From an uncultured Clostridia bacterium (GTDB lineage: Bacteria; Bacillota; Clostridia; TANB77; CAG-508), in NCBI GenBank assembly GCA_947585105.1, contig CANPWV010000013.1:1-34488 (forward strand): a stretch of 34,488 bases of DNA. Direction: 5' to 3'. Positions 34,389-34,488 of this stretch are shown here, one piece after another. Numbering within the stretch: position 1 is the first letter of the stretch; every line of letters begins with the position of its first letter. A program made the translations under genes and the position numbers. The notes below the pieces were generated by a model. That model did no database searches and was not told where the DNA came from. It saw only the letters and a program-made list of their open reading frames with translations.

Positions 34389-34488
34389 ATGGCTATTGAC
34401 AAAACAATGAGTTTCAAAGTAGAAAAAGACAAGAGCCTAAGAGCTAAAGAAATTTTAAAAGAAGTATATCAAGCTTTAGTTGAAAAAG
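34389..34488 (+). CDS. ireB: IreB-family regulatory protein, 5' part
   Basis: The frame starts at ATG 34389 behind AAGGGGGTAA and runs off the window after about 33 residues. MAIDKTMSFKVEKDKSLRAK, then EILKEVYQALVEK, matches the N-terminus of IreB (DUF965, YrzL), a small phosphoprotein targeted by the Ser/Thr kinase IreK in Enterococcus. In many Firmicutes it lies beside alaS and ruvX. Here alaS is 28 kb away, so that linkage is lost. Confidence 0.88.
   Translation, partial: MAIDKTMSFKVEKDKSLRAKEILKEVYQALVEK

Overview
The window is strongly A+T-rich and reads like a Firmicutes chromosome, most likely an uncultured clostridial lineage. The reasons are strong Shine-Dalgarno sites, frequent TTG starts, and genes for a YlmC-like PRC-barrel protein, a SpoIIQ-like LytM protein, an SpoVB/MurJ-type flippase, HU, LspA and IreB. 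I cannot name the genus. Most genes point right. The exceptions are a small XRE repressor and a VirD4/TraG-type ATPase.

The outstanding observation is a recoding signal. I checked every CGG trinucleotide against the reading frames. No accepted gene reads CGG as an ordinary arginine codon. The 12 CGG triplets that fall in the zero frame all lie exactly where the gene would break, with a stop 2 to 16 codons later. Omitting one nucleotide (NNN-C-GGN read as NNN-GGN) restores the family sequence, usually at a conserved glycine. This affects a leucine-rich-repeat protein, the PRC-barrel protein, an M23 peptidase, a DUF4160-like protein, AdhE, a WecG/TagA transferase, an RluD-type pseudouridine synthase (three times), an S1 protein, a G5/SH3/glucosaminidase protein and a GAF/GGDEF-like protein. 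Roughly 50 CGG in the other two phases disturb nothing. AGA, AGG, CGT, CGC and CGA are used for arginine. The simplest reading is that CGG is unassigned here and triggers +1 frameshifting, or that CGGN is decoded as a four-base glycine codon.

Layout. 1-3252: the tail of an Rpn-type nuclease gene and a large LRR protein with a pilin-like N-terminus. 3306-4856: PRC-barrel protein, a small tail-anchored protein and a SpoIIQ-like M23 protein. 4954-7600: a compact alanyl-tRNA synthetase and a sortase. 7690-7885: tRNA-His and tRNA-Gln. 8005-10056: an accessory patch with an overlapping DUF4160 pair, a divergent XRE repressor and two membrane proteins. 10219-14020: adhE, a kinase-like gene and a TM2 protein. 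14127-15320: a CobW-type metallochaperone. 15321-15755: a gene-free stretch with four DnaA boxes beside an A+T-rich tract, which is a candidate replication origin. 15756-21187: a tightly packed operon-like run (GT-C-like membrane protein, lspA, wecG/tagA-like, rluD-like, rluB-like, S1 protein). 21234-24648: a winged-helix protein convergent with a VirD4/TraG-like ATPase. 24775-26649: flippase and HU. 26808-29819: small proteins of unknown role and a cell-wall glucosaminidase. 29959-34488: a VirB2-like membrane protein, a long MinD/CpaE-like ATPase with AT-hooks and acidic PGL repeats, a GAF/degenerate GGDEF membrane protein and the start of ireB.

Four housekeeping enzymes or domains (AdhE, RluD, LspA-linked WecG, S1) depend on the recoding. 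It must therefore be efficient in this organism if the sequence is correct.
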